Assembly: GCA_016212105.1 (NCBI GenBank)
Contig: JACRHJ010000006.1
Coordinates: 1-64,000 of the forward strand
Reading direction: 5' to 3'
Length of the DNA stretch: 64,000 bases
Source: Nitrospirota bacterium
GTDB lineage: Bacteria; Nitrospirota; JACRHJ01
Positions 29,469-37,284 of the stretch are shown here, piece after piece. A model generated the notes under the pieces. It searched no databases and was not told the DNA's origin. It saw only the letters and a program-made list of their open reading frames with translations. The position numbers and the translations under genes are program-made. Positions within the stretch are counted from its first letter, which is position 1; each line of letters starts with the position of its first letter.

Positions 29469-30249
29469 CGTCCGCACCTCCCCCCTGGTTCAGCTCGCGC
29501 TGCTTCAGCTCCATCGCGAGGTCCATGTAATGCTTCGCCGCCTCATGGCCGGACTGGAGGAGCGCGACCGGCACCGAGCGCATGCTCGCCTTCTCGAACG
29601 ACTCGTCGTACGGGATGGTCGTCTTGAAGAATATCTCCTCCGGCAGGCTGTCCATCAGCTCGCCGAAAATCTGGGTCTCGGACTGGTTCCTGCCGTCGAT
29701 CATCGTCAGGGCGACACCTTCGAGCCGGAGCGCCGGGTTCATATTCTCCTTTACCCATCCGACGAGGTTCAGAAACGACGGCAGAGTCTTGAGCGACAGC
29801 GTCCTCGACACAACGACAAGTATCACGGAGTCGCTCGCCGAGAGGAACGAGGTGACGATGCCGCCAACTCCGGCCGGGGCGTCTATTATGACATAGTCGA
29901 ACGCGGACGCGGTCTCCCGCACCGCCCGGCCGAGCGCGCCGTTACGCGCCCAGTCCTCGAACATCAGCACCTCGTCCGGCGTCATCGTACCGACACCCGC
30001 GACCGCCAGCGTGTTGTCCCTGGTCTGCATCACGATTTGAGATGGCGGCACGCCGTCCTTCATCACGTCCTTCAGGCCCAGCTCCGTCCGCTTCCTGAGG
30101 TTCGTCGCGACCGTTATCCCGCCCTGCGGGTCCCCGTCCACAAGAAGCACCCTGTTGCCGAACCTGCTCAGGCTGTAGCCCAGGTTGAGCGCCGTGGTCG
30201 TCTTGCCGACTCCGCCCTTCTGGCTGGCTATCGTAATAACCTTGCCCAT
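29443..30249 (-). CDS. ParA/Soj-family ATPase
   Basis: MGKVITIASQKGGVGKTTTALNLGYSL deviant Walker A; YVIIDAPAGVGGI. Confidence 0.93.
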   Translation of the reverse strand: MGKVITIASQKGGVGKTTTALNLGYSLSRFGNRVLLVDGDPQGGITVATNLRKRTELGLKDVMKDGVPPSQIVMQTRDNTLAVAGVGTMTPDEVLMFEDWARNGALGRAVRETASAFDYVIIDAPAGVGGIVTSFLSASDSVILVVVSRTLSLKTLPSFLNLVGWVKENMNPALRLEGVALTMIDGRNQSETQIFGELMDSLPEEIFFKTTIPYDESFEKASMRSVPVALLQSGHEAAKHYMDLAMELKQRELNQGGGADDEPVTGLF

Positions 30250-30283
30250 TAAATTAGTCTCCGTGTAAGAAAATCAAAATCGG

Positions 30284-30370
30284 AAATCCCGCCTTTTTGT
30301 AAAGGGGGTCCCCACCGCTTAGGTGAGGTCTTGTCGAGCCTTAGCGCGGGGCGGTCCGGCCCAGAAACTT
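30284..30370. repeat. Long-form interspersed palindromic repeat (family D)
   Basis: aaatcccgcctttttgtaaagggggtccccaccgcttaggtgaggtcttgtcgagccttagcgcggggcggtccggcccagaaactt. Confidence 0.75.
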
Positions 30371-30378
30371 TTGACAGG

Positions 30379-31278
30379 CTATGCCGCCAACTTTATCAGT
30401 CCGTCTCGGTACGCGTCCGCGAGAAGCGACGCGTTGTCCTTGAGGTCGCCCTCCATGAGCACCGCGACGTCGGCCAGCGGGGCGGGAAGCATCCCGGCCA
30501 GCGCGGCAAGCCCGGCGGGAAGCGACGCGCCCTTTACCGCCTCGACGACGGGGCTTCCGGGCGGGAAGACGGACAGGACGAGCTTCAGCTCGTCCACATA
30601 CGTCACCGCCCCCATCAGGAGCGACTGCACGGACTCGGGCCCGTCACCTCTCTCCGGGGGGGCGGTATCGAAAAACACGGCGAACGAGCCGGACTCGAGG
30701 TACAACAGGCGGTACATCGCCTGCGCCCCCCGGGACGCGCCCTGCCTCGCCCCGGCAAGCATGCCGTCCGCAAGGTAGACGTCGCCGTCCATGTCCTTCA
30801 GGTTAATCCTCGCGGTCTTCCTGCCCATCTCCAGCGTCTGGAGCAGCTCGGACAGGCTGATGTCCGACAGCCTGCCCTCCATCGCGCCCTCTATCCGCCT
30901 GTACCTCGAACTCCGCCTGAGCGCCGCCTTTACGCGGGCCATCAGCTCCGCCTTGTTGAACGGCTTCACGACGTAGTCCTCGGCCCCGAGCTCCAGCCCC
31001 TTCACCTTCAGGTTGTATCGGTCGAGGCTGGTCAGGAAGATGACCGGTATGTCCCTGAGCCCCTTGTCCCTGCGGATAAGCTCCATCGCCTGGAACCCGT
31101 CCATCTCCGGCATCTGGACGTCGAGCAGGACAAGGTCCGGCGGCGTCTCCTCCAGCATCGAAAGGCCCTCGAGCGCGTTCATCGCGTCCATGACGGAGTA
31201 GCCGGAGAGCCGCAGGTACTGGCCGAGCACCTCGTGGGTGGACTCGTCGTCGTCAATTATCATAACTCTGTAGCTCAT
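30379..31278 (-). CDS. Response regulator with DUF4388-like output domain
   Basis: MSYRVMIIDDDESTHEVLGQYL...LVLLDVQMPEMDGFQAME...YVVKPFNKAELMARVKAAL; DUF4388-like C-terminus. Confidence 0.87.
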   Translation of the reverse strand: MSYRVMIIDDDESTHEVLGQYLRLSGYSVMDAMNALEGLSMLEETPPDLVLLDVQMPEMDGFQAMELIRRDKGLRDIPVIFLTSLDRYNLKVKGLELGAEDYVVKPFNKAELMARVKAALRRSSRYRRIEGAMEGRLSDISLSELLQTLEMGRKTARINLKDMDGDVYLADGMLAGARQGASRGAQAMYRLLYLESGSFAVFFDTAPPERGDGPESVQSLLMGAVTYVDELKLVLSVFPPGSPVVEAVKGASLPAGLAALAGMLPAPLADVAVLMEGDLKDNASLLADAYRDGLIKLAA

Positions 31279-31288
31279 GGAGCCTCCG

Positions 31289-33100
31289 TCATAAGGCCGG
31301 GCCCGCCTGCACGTCCCGGAGTAGTTCGTAGACCTCGACATCAGCGACCGGGGCGGTGAGGGTCAGGTCGTAAATTGCATCCCCGGCGTGCCCTTCGCCG
31401 TCCGTGATGTTGACGACCACCGGCCGCCGGGCCGCCGCCATTACGCCGGACAGGAACCCGGCCATCTCGGGGCCGAGCGCCTCGTGCCGGACTATGACGA
31501 TGTCCGGCCTCTCGTACTCGAATACGCGCCTCGCCTCGTCCGGCGTCTTCGTGATGAAGCAGGACGCGCCCTTGCCCTTCAGCGGCCCCTCGACATAACC
31601 GAAGATGCATGCGTCAGGGTCGTGCACCATGACCGCGACGTCGCGGCCGGAGCTTACGGAGCACCTGGCCGGAAGCTCGACGGCGAACTCGCAGCCGCCG
31701 CCCTCCCTGTTCCGGGCGCTCACCGCCCCGCCGTGCAGTTCTACTATCTGCCTCACGATGCTGAGGCCGAGGCCGACGCCCGCGCCGAAGCCCCGCTTGG
31801 GGACGTTCGCGCCCTTCTTCGCCTGGTAGAACCTGTCGAATATCGCGCCCAGGTCCTCGTCCGGTATGCCCGGCCCCCGGTCTAGTATGGTGACGCGCAC
31901 GGAGCCGTCCTCGGACTGGTGGTACACCGCCTCGACCTCCGAGCCGGGCGGCGAGAACTTGAGCGCGTTCGAGAGCAGGTTCATGAACACCTGCTCCATC
32001 TTGACCGCGTCCGCGACGACCGGCCTCGGGCTGCCGGTGACACGCGTCCTGACCGCCACGCCCGCCGCCGCCGCGCTGGCCGACACCGTGTCGGCGCAGA
32101 GCGCGAGCGAGTAGTCGAGGTGCAGCCTCGACGTGTTGAGGCCGACGTTCCCGGACTCCAGCTTCTCCAGGTCGAGCAGGTCGTTTATGAATGCGGTCAT
32201 CCGCATCCCGGCCGCGACTATGCGCTCCAGGTGGTCCTTCAGCTCGCCGGGCGTCATCCGCCCGGCAAGGTCCAGCATTAAATTTGCCCGGCTTATCATC
32301 GAGTTCAGGGGGGCCTTCAGGTCGTGGCTGGTTATCGCCATCAGGTCGCTCTTCAGCCGGCTCATCTCGGACAGCTCAGCGTTGTACGAGAGTATCTCCG
32401 CCTCGAGCCGCTTCTGCCGGGAGATGTCGGTCGCGCTCGCTATGTACCCGATGAACTCGCCGCCCCACCGCCTGACGGCGGATATGGTCAGGAGCACCGT
32501 CACCTCGGTCCCGTCCTTCTTCCGGTTGACGACCTCGCCGGTCCAGCTGCCCACGGCGGGGTCGGAAATCATCTCCCACATGTCCCGGTAGACCTCAGGC
32601 GACTGGCGGCCGGACTTGAGTATCCTCGGGTTCCTGCCCCTGACCTCGTCCATGGCATAGCCGTAGAAGTCGAGGAAGGCGCGGTTCGCCTCCAGGATGT
32701 TGCCGTCCCTGTCTGTGTAGCACATGGCGGTCGGGGTGGTGAGGAAGTTCCTGTAGAAGAGCGCGAGGCTCTCCAGCGAGCGGACCCTGCCCTCCATCGA
32801 ACGGAAGAAGACGTCGTGCCCGCCCTCGCGCCCGGCGATAAGCACCTCTATCGGGACGCCGGAGGCGGATATGTACGCGCCGGTCGATACCCCGGACACG
32901 CCAGTCTCGGCCGCGTCCGCCTCGAACTGCGCGCGCGCGCCGTCTTCCAGGCAGTCGAGGATACAGGCCGGGGACGCGCACCCGAACACTGACGCGACCG
33001 CCTCGGCCCCGGACGTCACGGCGTATCCCGGCCCGAGCGAGGCCCTCCCCCAGCCTTCGAGCTCCAGGAGCAGAAGCCCCAGGTCTTTTCTGTTACCCAT
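31289..33100 (-). CDS. PAS-histidine kinase with C-terminal degenerate receiver-like domain
   Basis: Start reassigned to MGNRKDLGLLLLELEGWG; PAS; HisKA ITSHDLKAPLNSMISRANLML; HATPase; C-terminal VAVMVHDPDACIF...DIVIVRHEALG. Confidence 0.88.
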   Translation of the reverse strand: MGNRKDLGLLLLELEGWGRASLGPGYAVTSGAEAVASVFGCASPACILDCLEDGARAQFEADAAETGVSGVSTGAYISASGVPIEVLIAGREGGHDVFFRSMEGRVRSLESLALFYRNFLTTPTAMCYTDRDGNILEANRAFLDFYGYAMDEVRGRNPRILKSGRQSPEVYRDMWEMISDPAVGSWTGEVVNRKKDGTEVTVLLTISAVRRWGGEFIGYIASATDISRQKRLEAEILSYNAELSEMSRLKSDLMAITSHDLKAPLNSMISRANLMLDLAGRMTPGELKDHLERIVAAGMRMTAFINDLLDLEKLESGNVGLNTSRLHLDYSLALCADTVSASAAAAGVAVRTRVTGSPRPVVADAVKMEQVFMNLLSNALKFSPPGSEVEAVYHQSEDGSVRVTILDRGPGIPDEDLGAIFDRFYQAKKGANVPKRGFGAGVGLGLSIVRQIVELHGGAVSARNREGGGCEFAVELPARCSVSSGRDVAVMVHDPDACIFGYVEGPLKGKGASCFITKTPDEARRVFEYERPDIVIVRHEALGPEMAGFLSGVMAAARRPVVVNITDGEGHAGDAIYDLTLTAPVADVEVYELLRDVQAGPAL

Positions 33101-33120
33101 CTGTCCTCCCGCGGCCTGGG

Positions 33121-34422
33121 TCAGGCGGCGCCCGCGGCCCTCGTGCCCGCGGCCTCCGCCCTCACGTCGTCGAACTCCCTGTGCGCGGAGGCCTCGGCCT
33201 TCCGGCATGCGTTGTACAGCCTGTCGTACTCCCTCTCGACCAGACCGACCAGGTGCCGGTCCAGCTTCCTGACGGACGACATCCTCGACATAAGGTCGTG
33301 CGCGTCGCCGCGCGGCATCGCCGGCCGGTAGGGCCTGTCCTGCATCAGCGCGGAGAACACGTCCGCGACCGCGAGTATCCTTGAGCCGAGCGGTATGACG
33401 TCGCCCACGTGGTGGAACGGGTAGCCCGTGCCGTCGAGGCACTCGTGGTGGAAAGACGCCCAGGCGTTGACGGCCTCCATCACCGGGTCCATCCCGCTTA
33501 TCGTGCTCAGGACCCTGTGCGTATGGTAGACGTGGCACTTCATTATGTCGCGCTCCTGCTTGTCCAGCGGGCCCGGCTTGTCGAGCACCTCGACCGGCAC
33601 CGCGAGCTTGCCCAGGTCGTGGAGGTTGCCCGCCGTCCTTATCATCCGGCACTCGTACTCGGAGAAGCCCGTCATCCGCGCAAGCTCCTCCGAGACCGCC
33701 GCGACGCTCTTGGAGTGAGCGGCCGTGTGCGTGCTCCTGAAGTCTATTATCTTCCTGAACATCTCCGAGAACTTGAGCAGCATCCCGAGGTCGAGTTCCT
33801 CGTTCCATGCCACGCCGCCGCTCTTTATGTCGAGTATGCCGTCCTCCATGTACATCGAGTCGAGCCAGAAGAACTCCCTGGCCGAGACCCGCATGAACGC
33901 GTCCACCACGTCCGGGTGGAACATGTTGCCCTTCTCCCGCAGTATCGCGTCGCGCACGCCGTCCACCTGCGTCAGGACGTGGCCCCGGTTGTCCAGCAGG
34001 ACGGCCGCCCTGTCCGCAAGGTGTATTATGTGGCCGCCGAGTGGCACCGGCTTCCCCTTGTACTCGCTCCCGTTGCCGTGGTCCCAGGGGATGTGGTGGC
34101 ACCTTATCATCCGGGCCGCCTGCCGGAAAGGCGTGAAGTCTTTAAGGAGCAGGTACCCGAGTTCCGCGTGCTTCTGAAGGCCGGTGGCGTTGAACGTCAT
34201 CTCGAATCGCTCGTTGAACGAGACCGCGCCGATGTCGTGCAGGGCGGAGGCTATGGCCAGGTCGCTCATCTCGCTGTCGGGCAGGCCCATCTCGTCGGCT
34301 ATCTTCCCGGCGAAGCCCGTTACCTGCCTGTGGTGGTTGACCACGAACTGGTTCACCAGGTCGAGCGCGGACGAAAGGCCCATGATGACCCGCGAGAGCT
34401 TTATGTGGGGGTGCGCTATCAT
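33121..34422 (-). CDS. Tandem HD / HD-GYP domain protein
   Basis: First HD: AIASALHDIGAVSFNERF; second: RTAGNLHDLGKLAVP...WASFHHECLDGTGYP. Confidence 0.9.
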   Translation of the reverse strand: MIAHPHIKLSRVIMGLSSALDLVNQFVVNHHRQVTGFAGKIADEMGLPDSEMSDLAIASALHDIGAVSFNERFEMTFNATGLQKHAELGYLLLKDFTPFRQAARMIRCHHIPWDHGNGSEYKGKPVPLGGHIIHLADRAAVLLDNRGHVLTQVDGVRDAILREKGNMFHPDVVDAFMRVSAREFFWLDSMYMEDGILDIKSGGVAWNEELDLGMLLKFSEMFRKIIDFRSTHTAAHSKSVAAVSEELARMTGFSEYECRMIRTAGNLHDLGKLAVPVEVLDKPGPLDKQERDIMKCHVYHTHRVLSTISGMDPVMEAVNAWASFHHECLDGTGYPFHHVGDVIPLGSRILAVADVFSALMQDRPYRPAMPRGDAHDLMSRMSSVRKLDRHLVGLVEREYDRLYNACRKAEASAHREFDDVRAEAAGTRAAGAA

Positions 34423-34442
34423 AGTGCCGCCTGCTTTCTTGC

Positions 34443-35192
34443 TTACGCGGGCACCGGGAACGAGTCTCCCATGATGTCCACGCCGCATTCAAGGCCGTCT
34501 ATCCAGTCTATGAACCTCACGGACAGCTCCCGCGTCGGGAAGACCGCGCCGTGCTGCGGGGCTATCATCTCGATGTCGAGCGTCCGGGCGGTCTTCGCCC
34601 ACATCTTCAGCGCCTTGGTCGCAGGCATGTACCTCTTGTGGAAGCCCTCCATGTACTGGACGTGCGAGTCGAAGTCCTCGACCTTCGAGTAGGTCTGGCC
34701 GAGCGAGGCCCCGAGGTCGCCCGTGTAAAATATCTTAGAGACCGGGTCGTAGACGTGGAAGTTCCCGCAGGAGTGCAGGAAGTGGGCCGGTATGAACTTC
34801 AGCGGCGAGCCGCCGAGCGAGATGGTCAGCCCCTCGTCCGGTATCGGCTTAATGCGTTCGGTCACCTTCTCGTCCACGCCGAAGTGCGGTATGAACCGCA
34901 TCCAGAGCGCGGACAGGTATGCCTGCGCGTCCGTGACCATCAGCCAGCCGTTCGCGGCGGCGATGATGTCCGGGTCCTGGTGGCTGAAGAAGACGTGCTT
35001 CAGGTCGTTTATCTTCATCACGCCGGGAAGCTGGGAGAAGAGCTTCGTGTAGACCTTGTGGCCGCCCGGGTCGAGTACGATGCCCTCGTTTCCGTGGAAT
35101 ATTACGTGCTGGTTGGCCTGCACCATCTGGCCCGAGGTGAGGTCGTCGAAGAAGACGTTCTTGTGCTCACCTTTGTCGTATAGGGAAATCAT
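34443..35192 (-). CDS. ODP-type (oxygen-binding di-iron) metallo-beta-lactamase-fold protein
   Basis: FFSHQDPDIIAA, PAHFLHSCGNFHVYDPVSKIFYTGDLG and MIAPQHGAVFP retain the flavodiiron MBL ligand set; no flavodoxin domain. Confidence 0.85.
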   Translation of the reverse strand: MISLYDKGEHKNVFFDDLTSGQMVQANQHVIFHGNEGIVLDPGGHKVYTKLFSQLPGVMKINDLKHVFFSHQDPDIIAAANGWLMVTDAQAYLSALWMRFIPHFGVDEKVTERIKPIPDEGLTISLGGSPLKFIPAHFLHSCGNFHVYDPVSKIFYTGDLGASLGQTYSKVEDFDSHVQYMEGFHKRYMPATKALKMWAKTARTLDIEMIAPQHGAVFPTRELSVRFIDWIDGLECGVDIMGDSFPVPA

Positions 35193-35221
35193 TTAAACAC
35201 CTCGTCTTGTTGGGGGGTAGG

Positions 35222-35590
35222 TCATGACAACAGGTTCTTCGTCTCCTCCGCGGCCTTGCCGAGGTCGAAGAATATAAGCCCGAGCTTCGCGTCCTTCCGG
35301 GCCATCGCGATGAGCACCGCATGCGGGCCCGCGTGCATGGACAGGAAGTAGCCGTTGTCGCCCTTGACGTAGAGCTGCTCGAGGTTGCCCCTCTTCAGCT
35401 CGACCGATATGCGCTCGCCCATGGACAGCATCGCCGCGCTCATCGCGGCTATCATGCCCTCCTCGACCGACTGCGGGAGCGAGCTTGCTATGATAAGCCC
35501 GTCCTCGGATACCACGGCGCACGCCTCTATGTCGCTGGAGCTTGCCTGAAGCCGCGCCAGCGTCTTGTTCAGCTCTTCAATCCTTGACAT
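35222..35590 (-). CDS. Roadblock/LC7 domain protein
   Basis: DIEACAVVSEDGLIIASSLPQSVEEGMIAAMSAAMLSMGERISVEL...VKGDNGYFLSMHAGPHAVLIAMA. Confidence 0.88.
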   Translation of the reverse strand: MSRIEELNKTLARLQASSSDIEACAVVSEDGLIIASSLPQSVEEGMIAAMSAAMLSMGERISVELKRGNLEQLYVKGDNGYFLSMHAGPHAVLIAMARKDAKLGLIFFDLGKAAEETKNLLS

Positions 35591-35791
35591 TGTCGTCCTC
35601 CTTGTGGATGTGGAACACTGACTTCTTCATGGTGTCCTGGCAATCGGAGCCTGCCGTACCGGCGGCCTCCATATCGGATTATAGTCGTCCTGTTAACGAC
35701 AGATGATAACCGCATGAAGCCCTATTGTCAATAGGTTTAATAAGTTATTCGCAAACTGTCAAGTCACAACATCAGGCCAACCGCCGGCTGG

Positions 35792-36490
35792 CTACCAGAA
35801 TATCCAGTGCGGTACGATGCCGCTGGATGCCAGCCCGCGCAGGAACGCCTGCACGCCAAGGAGTATGACCATCGCCGCCGCGAGCCTGTATATCCTGTCC
35901 TTCAGGCGGCCTGTCAGGTACGATGAGAAGAACCCGAAGCCCGCCATCGCGGGCACTGTGCCGAGCCCGAATACGGTCATAAGCGTGAACCCCTGCCAGA
36001 AGCCGCCGGACGAGGCCGCCTTTATCTCCATCGTGTACGACAGGCCGCAGGGCACAAGGCCTAGTAGCAGGCCGAGAGGGAGCATGGACAGCGGCCCGCC
36101 CGAGCCGACGAGGCTCCTGAACGCGGACCGGAACGCGCCAAGCCCGGTAAGCCCCGAGGAGTCGAGCGCGTCCCGACGCCCGAGCACGCCCATGAGGTTC
36201 AGGCCCATCAGCACCATGAAGAAACCCGCGACGATGAGCGCGAGCCCCTGCACGCCTTTTATGCGGCCCGCCGCCTCGACGAACGAGCCCACCCAGCCCA
36301 TGAATCCGCCGACCAGGCTGTAGGTCAGGATGCGGCCCATGTTGTACGTCAGGTGCGCATACCAGTTGGACGTCCCGCCGGAGGCCTCGACCGAGTACAT
36401 CAGGACGAAGCCGCCGCACATGCCGATGCAGTGCGCGCCGCCGAGGAACCCGGTGGTCAGGACGGCCAGGTATTCGGTCACGGGCGGCAT
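35792..36490 (-). CDS. TauE/SafE-like membrane protein associated with cytochrome oxidase biogenesis
   Basis: LTTGFLGGAHCIGMCGGFVLMYS; GLLLGLVPCGLSYTMEIKAASSGG. Confidence 0.88.
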   Translation of the reverse strand: MPPVTEYLAVLTTGFLGGAHCIGMCGGFVLMYSVEASGGTSNWYAHLTYNMGRILTYSLVGGFMGWVGSFVEAAGRIKGVQGLALIVAGFFMVLMGLNLMGVLGRRDALDSSGLTGLGAFRSAFRSLVGSGGPLSMLPLGLLLGLVPCGLSYTMEIKAASSGGFWQGFTLMTVFGLGTVPAMAGFGFFSSYLTGRLKDRIYRLAAAMVILLGVQAFLRGLASSGIVPHWIFW

Positions 36491-36931
36491 CTACTTGTCT
36501 ACCGCGTCGAACCTGAACTCGCTGGCAGCGGTCGAGCATTCGTGCGTGACCTCGACCTTCGCGAGCCAGCCGCCGCCCATCGTGAGAATGCCCTTGCCCT
36601 CGTAGACGCCCGGCGCGGTCTCCGCGAGGACAGGCCTGTTCTCGCCGTGGTACATGCCCGGCATAGAGAGGTCGAGCATTACTGTCGCGCCGGGCAACGG
36701 CTTGCCGTCCGCGCCGGTTACGTTTATGGTGAACGCGGTGTCCTTGAGCGCGACCGGCGGGTCCGGGGCGTACTTGAGGGCTATAGTGGCCGCAAGCGGC
36801 GCCGAGGCGGGCGCCGGGGCCTCGGCCGCCGCCGGGGCCGCCTGCTCGGGCTCCTTGGCCTTGCAGCCTGTGAATGCGAGAGTCAGCGTGAGTATGGCCG
36901 CGAGCGCGGCCGATGCGGCTGTCTTTTTCAT
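36491..36931 (-). CDS. FixH/YtkA-like lipoprotein
   Basis: Lipobox LAFTGCKAKE; SMPGMYHGENRPVLAETAPGVYEGKGILTMGGGWLAKVEV. Confidence 0.75.
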   Translation of the reverse strand: MKKTAASAALAAILTLTLAFTGCKAKEPEQAAPAAAEAPAPASAPLAATIALKYAPDPPVALKDTAFTINVTGADGKPLPGATVMLDLSMPGMYHGENRPVLAETAPGVYEGKGILTMGGGWLAKVEVTHECSTAASEFRFDAVDK

Positions 36932-37089
36932 CTGGTTACCTCTTCTCTTATGTAGGGGCGGGTCCCTGTGCCCGCCCTTCTTAAAATGCGCCCGATGAAT
37001 CGGGCAGCTACAACCGACAAACAGATTCTTCGCTTCGCTCAGAATACCAAGGCAAAGAGGGCGGGCACGGGGACCCGCCCCTACATTAA

Positions 37090-37284
37090 CTACTTATCGT
37101 CCTTATCCTCCTTCTTCCCCCCGCCGCCATCCCGCCGCACCTCGTCGTCGTCGTCCAGCATGCGGTGCTTGGGCCCCTCGATGTCGTCGAACTGGCCGGT
37201 CTTTACCGCCCACATGAATATGAGCCAGGCGGCCAGGCCGAACGCGAGGGATATGATTATCAGCGGGACCATCGAGTCGAGCAT
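37090..37284 (-). CDS. ccoS: cbb3-type oxidase assembly protein CcoS
   Basis: MLDSMVPLIIISLAFGLAAWLIFMWAVKTGQFDDIEGPKHRMLDDDDE; abuts ccoI. Confidence 0.93.
   Translation of the reverse strand: MLDSMVPLIIISLAFGLAAWLIFMWAVKTGQFDDIEGPKHRMLDDDDEVRRDGGGGKKEDKDDK

Noticed and set aside
33101-34102. N-terminal extension of the kinase ORF (937 aa version)
   Set aside because: The extra sequence is the out-of-frame HD-GYP gene; the true start is MGNRKDL at 33100.
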